Part shown: one piece after another, positions 61,878-64,000 of the stretch
How the letters are laid out: every line of letters starts with the position of its first letter
Numbering within the stretch: the stretch's first letter is position 1
Assembly (NCBI RefSeq): GCF_026250525.1
Contig: NZ_CP111053.1
Span: 1 to 64,000, forward strand
DNA from: Chondrinema litorale
Lineage (GTDB): Bacteria > Bacteroidota > Bacteroidia > Cytophagales > Flammeovirgaceae
Length of the DNA stretch: 64,000 bases
Reading direction: 5' to 3'
The notes under the pieces: model-generated
Told to the model about the DNA's origin: nothing
Seen by the model: the letters and a program-made list of their open reading frames with translations, nothing else
The model's database searches: none
Position numbers and translations under genes: made by a program

Positions 61878-63062
61878 TTAGACAAATTGCAGTGGATTGA
61901 AGCCCTTTCCTAAAATTTTTGAACTATCGACACCCATCCATTTATCTAACATAGTGGCATAAATGTTCCTAAAATCAACCTGATATTTTAAGTCGAATTT
62001 ATCGAGATTCACTAAATCTGGCATTGCATTATAAATTCCGGGCTTTTTTAATTTTCCACTAACAACAAACACATTATTAGCTGTACCATGATCAGTTCCT
62101 CGACTGGCATTTTCTTTTACCCTTCGCCCAAATTCTGAAAATGTCATGATGAGTGTATCATCTAGCATATTATTCTCTTTTAAATCAAGTACAAGAGTCT
62201 TTAGGCCTTCACTATAATTTTCAAAGAGTCTGCCTTGTCTACCTGTTTGTCCAACATGCGTATCAAAACCAGTTAAAGTGGTGTAATAAACCTTGGTCTC
62301 TGATTGAGAGATAATTAGTTCTGCAATCAATTTTAAACTATTACCAAATGCTCCTTTGGGATATTCTTTTTTAGATTTATAAATTTTTGAATGATCGAAA
62401 ACGTATTCCGCAGACATTTGAGTTGATGCATAAATTTTATTCAAATAACTCAGATTCTCATTTTCGGAATGATCTAAGTGTACATCTTGTTCATTCAACA
62501 TTTGTTTAAACTTATTGGCATTTGTCAAAGCTAATCCGGTATTATTTCGCCCTTTCATAGCCAGACTCAAAGTATCATCAGCTTCTATGGCATGGTAAGG
62601 TTTATCGCATCCTGCACACTGACTATCCAGATACCTGCCAATCCAACCTTCATTTAAATATTCATCAGAACCACTAGCCGTTTGCCAAATATCCATCGAT
62701 CTAAAATGTGATCGATTAGGGTTAGGATATCCCACTTGATTAATGATGCTCAAATATCCTTCATCATATAAATATTTTAAGCCAGTGAGGTTGTTATTTA
62801 AGCCTACTTCATCTGTTAGTGTGTGTAAGTCGGCTGTTTTTAAGCCAATATTTGGACGGTATTTATAGTACAAATCATTCCGATAGGGAACAACTGTATT
62901 CAAGCCATCATTTCCACCAGATAACTGAATAATTACTACTTTTTTATATCCTTTAGCAGCTCCAATTAACTCCGAACTTCCATGTAAAAATGAAGGTATT
63001 AACATAGTACCAGCAGATGCCAAAGCTGAATGTTTTAAAAAATTTCTTCTTGAATTTTTCAT
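61878..63062 (-). CDS. DUF1501 protein with Tat signal
   Basis: 394 residues with twin-arginine signal (SRRNFLKHSALASAGTMLIP, about 4-23). The DUF1501 domain follows, with VVIIQLSGGNDGLNTVVPY (about 42-60), FDTHVGQTGRQGRLF, MTFSEFGRRVKENASRGTDHGTANNVFVVSG. Its fold is sulfatase/phosphatase-like. DUF1501 proteins are nearly always beside a DUF1800 gene; that gene lies 52 bases upstream. Exported and of unknown substrate. Confidence 0.92.
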   Translation of the reverse strand: MKNSRRNFLKHSALASAGTMLIPSFLHGSSELIGAAKGYKKVVIIQLSGGNDGLNTVVPYRNDLYYKYRPNIGLKTADLHTLTDEVGLNNNLTGLKYLYDEGYLSIINQVGYPNPNRSHFRSMDIWQTASGSDEYLNEGWIGRYLDSQCAGCDKPYHAIEADDTLSLAMKGRNNTGLALTNANKFKQMLNEQDVHLDHSENENLSYLNKIYASTQMSAEYVFDHSKIYKSKKEYPKGAFGNSLKLIAELIISQSETKVYYTTLTGFDTHVGQTGRQGRLFENYSEGLKTLVLDLKENNMLDDTLIMTFSEFGRRVKENASRGTDHGTANNVFVVSGKLKKPGIYNAMPDLVNLDKFDLKYQVDFRNIYATMLDKWMGVDSSKILGKGFNPLQFV

Positions 63063-63114
63063 TGTTTAAATATTTTTAAAGCTGAATGCTTGATGTCAAA
63101 ATTTTTCTGTATGA

Positions 63115-64000
63115 TTAGCACATCTGATATTCCATTAGTTGAGAATAATGAGATATAGTTCTGAATAGGCTGCCCTTATCTTCTTTGCTAATAGAAATGT
63201 TCATAGTTTTTGAAGTATCAATTTGAAGCATATAATGCATTAATTCGACATCATTTTTGATTGTTGCGAATTCATTTTTAAAAGCATTTACATCCAATTG
63301 GGAATTGATTTTTCTTAGCTTTTTTGCATTCTTAAATAGCTCAAAATCATCACCTGATTCTTTAGGTAAAATATCAATAGCACCAGATAAAAGTAACATT
63401 TGGGTGAGTTTAGTACGAACTATAATTGTCGAACTATCAATCCAGCTTTTACCTTCATCCCAACCAGAAACATTAGGAGGGTAGAGAAGTCTCTGACCCA
63501 AAACAGTTTGCACATAAATAGCAGGTTTAGAATCATTTAATTTTATATGAAAAGACTTTTGTATACCAACTAATAGATCAATAGGTGATTTAATTCTAGT
63601 TCCTATATTCTCATTTTTATAAAACCATTTAGATAAAAAAATCTCTTCTAACAAAGTCTGGATGTTATAATCAGACTCATAAAATGTTTTAGCAAGAGAT
63701 TGAATTTGCTTTTCGTTTAGTTTATCATTTACCAGATATGCGTATATTTTTCGAGTGATATGTTGTGCTGTCTGTTTGTTTTCTAATAGCATATTTAGCA
63801 CATCATCACCATTAAAATTACCTGTATTACCGAATATGGTTTTAGGCTCATCGTCGTGTTGCCTTTCTCTAAAGACAAACTCTCCTATATTATTAAAACC
63901 CCAACCAGTAAAAGCCCTTGCAGCTTCTTTTATGTCTTTTTCTGTGTAATTGTCTCTGCCCAAAGTAAATAATTCCATTACTTCACGAGCAAAGTTTTCA
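63115..64000 (-). CDS. DUF1800 protein, partial (5' end beyond window)
   Basis: The frame from 63978 (MELFTLGRDNYTEKDIKEAARAFTGWG) continues upstream in frame to the window edge, where codons read ENFAREV before MELFTLG, the conserved DUF1800 core (NFARELMELFTLG). So only the C-terminal 295 or so residues are seen. GWDEGKSWIDSST and PPNVSGWD near residue 190-200 of the visible part are typical. Same strand as the DUF1501 gene; the pair forms a two-gene unit. Confidence 0.9.
   Translation of the reverse strand, partial: ENFAREVMELFTLGRDNYTEKDIKEAARAFTGWGFNNIGEFVFRERQHDDEPKTIFGNTGNFNGDDVLNMLLENKQTAQHITRKIYAYLVNDKLNEKQIQSLAKTFYESDYNIQTLLEEIFLSKWFYKNENIGTRIKSPIDLLVGIQKSFHIKLNDSKPAIYVQTVLGQRLLYPPNVSGWDEGKSWIDSSTIIVRTKLTQMLLLSGAIDILPKESGDDFELFKNAKKLRKINSQLDVNAFKNEFATIKNDVELMHYMLQIDTSKTMNISISKEDKGSLFRTISHYSQLMEYQMC

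Overview
The window looks like chromosomal DNA of an AT-rich Bacteroidota, most likely a marine or polysaccharide-feeding Cytophagales relative. The reasons are a type IX secretion sorting domain (52680-55337), a PadR plus prefix-domain FtsX permease pair, periplasmic Gfo/Idh/MocA and ThuA proteins, LytS/LytTR pairs, near absence of Shine-Dalgarno sequences, and promoter-like TAnnTTTG boxes. I see no rRNA, tRNA, CRISPR array, intact insertion sequence or prophage. The organism call is inference from gene content.

Layout. 1-1000: an AT-rich orphan gene and a probable remnant of an XRE-type regulator. 1000-4900: a Crp/Fnr regulator with a cysteine cluster, a DUF3500 protein, CorA and a cold-shock protein. 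5000-13700: a two-gene membrane/periplasmic module of unknown function converging on a tripartite RND efflux operon (TolC, RND pump, adaptor). 14100-29200: a carbohydrate block. It holds a beta-propeller enzyme, then a six-gene minus-strand operon (DUF6807-ThuA fusion, two exported Gfo/Idh/MocA oxidoreductases, SDR, mannonate dehydratase UxuA, hexuronate-type MFS carrier). A divergent LacI regulator with two operator copies and a PA14-containing GH3 glycosidase follow.

29300-41800: PadR/FtsX permease, small HTH protein, B12-dependent ribonucleotide reductase NrdJ with a tandem upstream site, ECF sigma factor, RimB-RimK pair and alkaline phosphatase. 41900-52700: serine hydrolase, META and von Willebrand lipoproteins, 5'-nucleotidase, a large hybrid sensor kinase with a separate receiver, a TIR-domain protein and a LytS/LytTR two-component pair. 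52700-64000: giant T9SS cargo, arrestin-like protein, Crp/Fnr plus SDR, a secreted ThuA protein, DOPA-dioxygenase-like protein, sugar porter, and a DUF1501/DUF1800 pair that runs off the right edge.

How the genes work together. The clearest integrated system is the LacI-controlled operon. Exported oxidoreductases and a DUF6807-ThuA fusion would chemically modify a glycoside outside the cytoplasm. The MFS carrier would import a hexuronate, and the SDR and UxuA would convert fructuronate to mannonate to 2-keto-3-deoxygluconate. The least described module is the 5007-7832 pair, whose membrane protein carries an internally repeated Asp/Trp-His/Ser-Pro-Pro-His motif and whose partner carries two His-Leu-His-Pro motifs. 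It looks like a metal- or cofactor-handling system, but that is inference.
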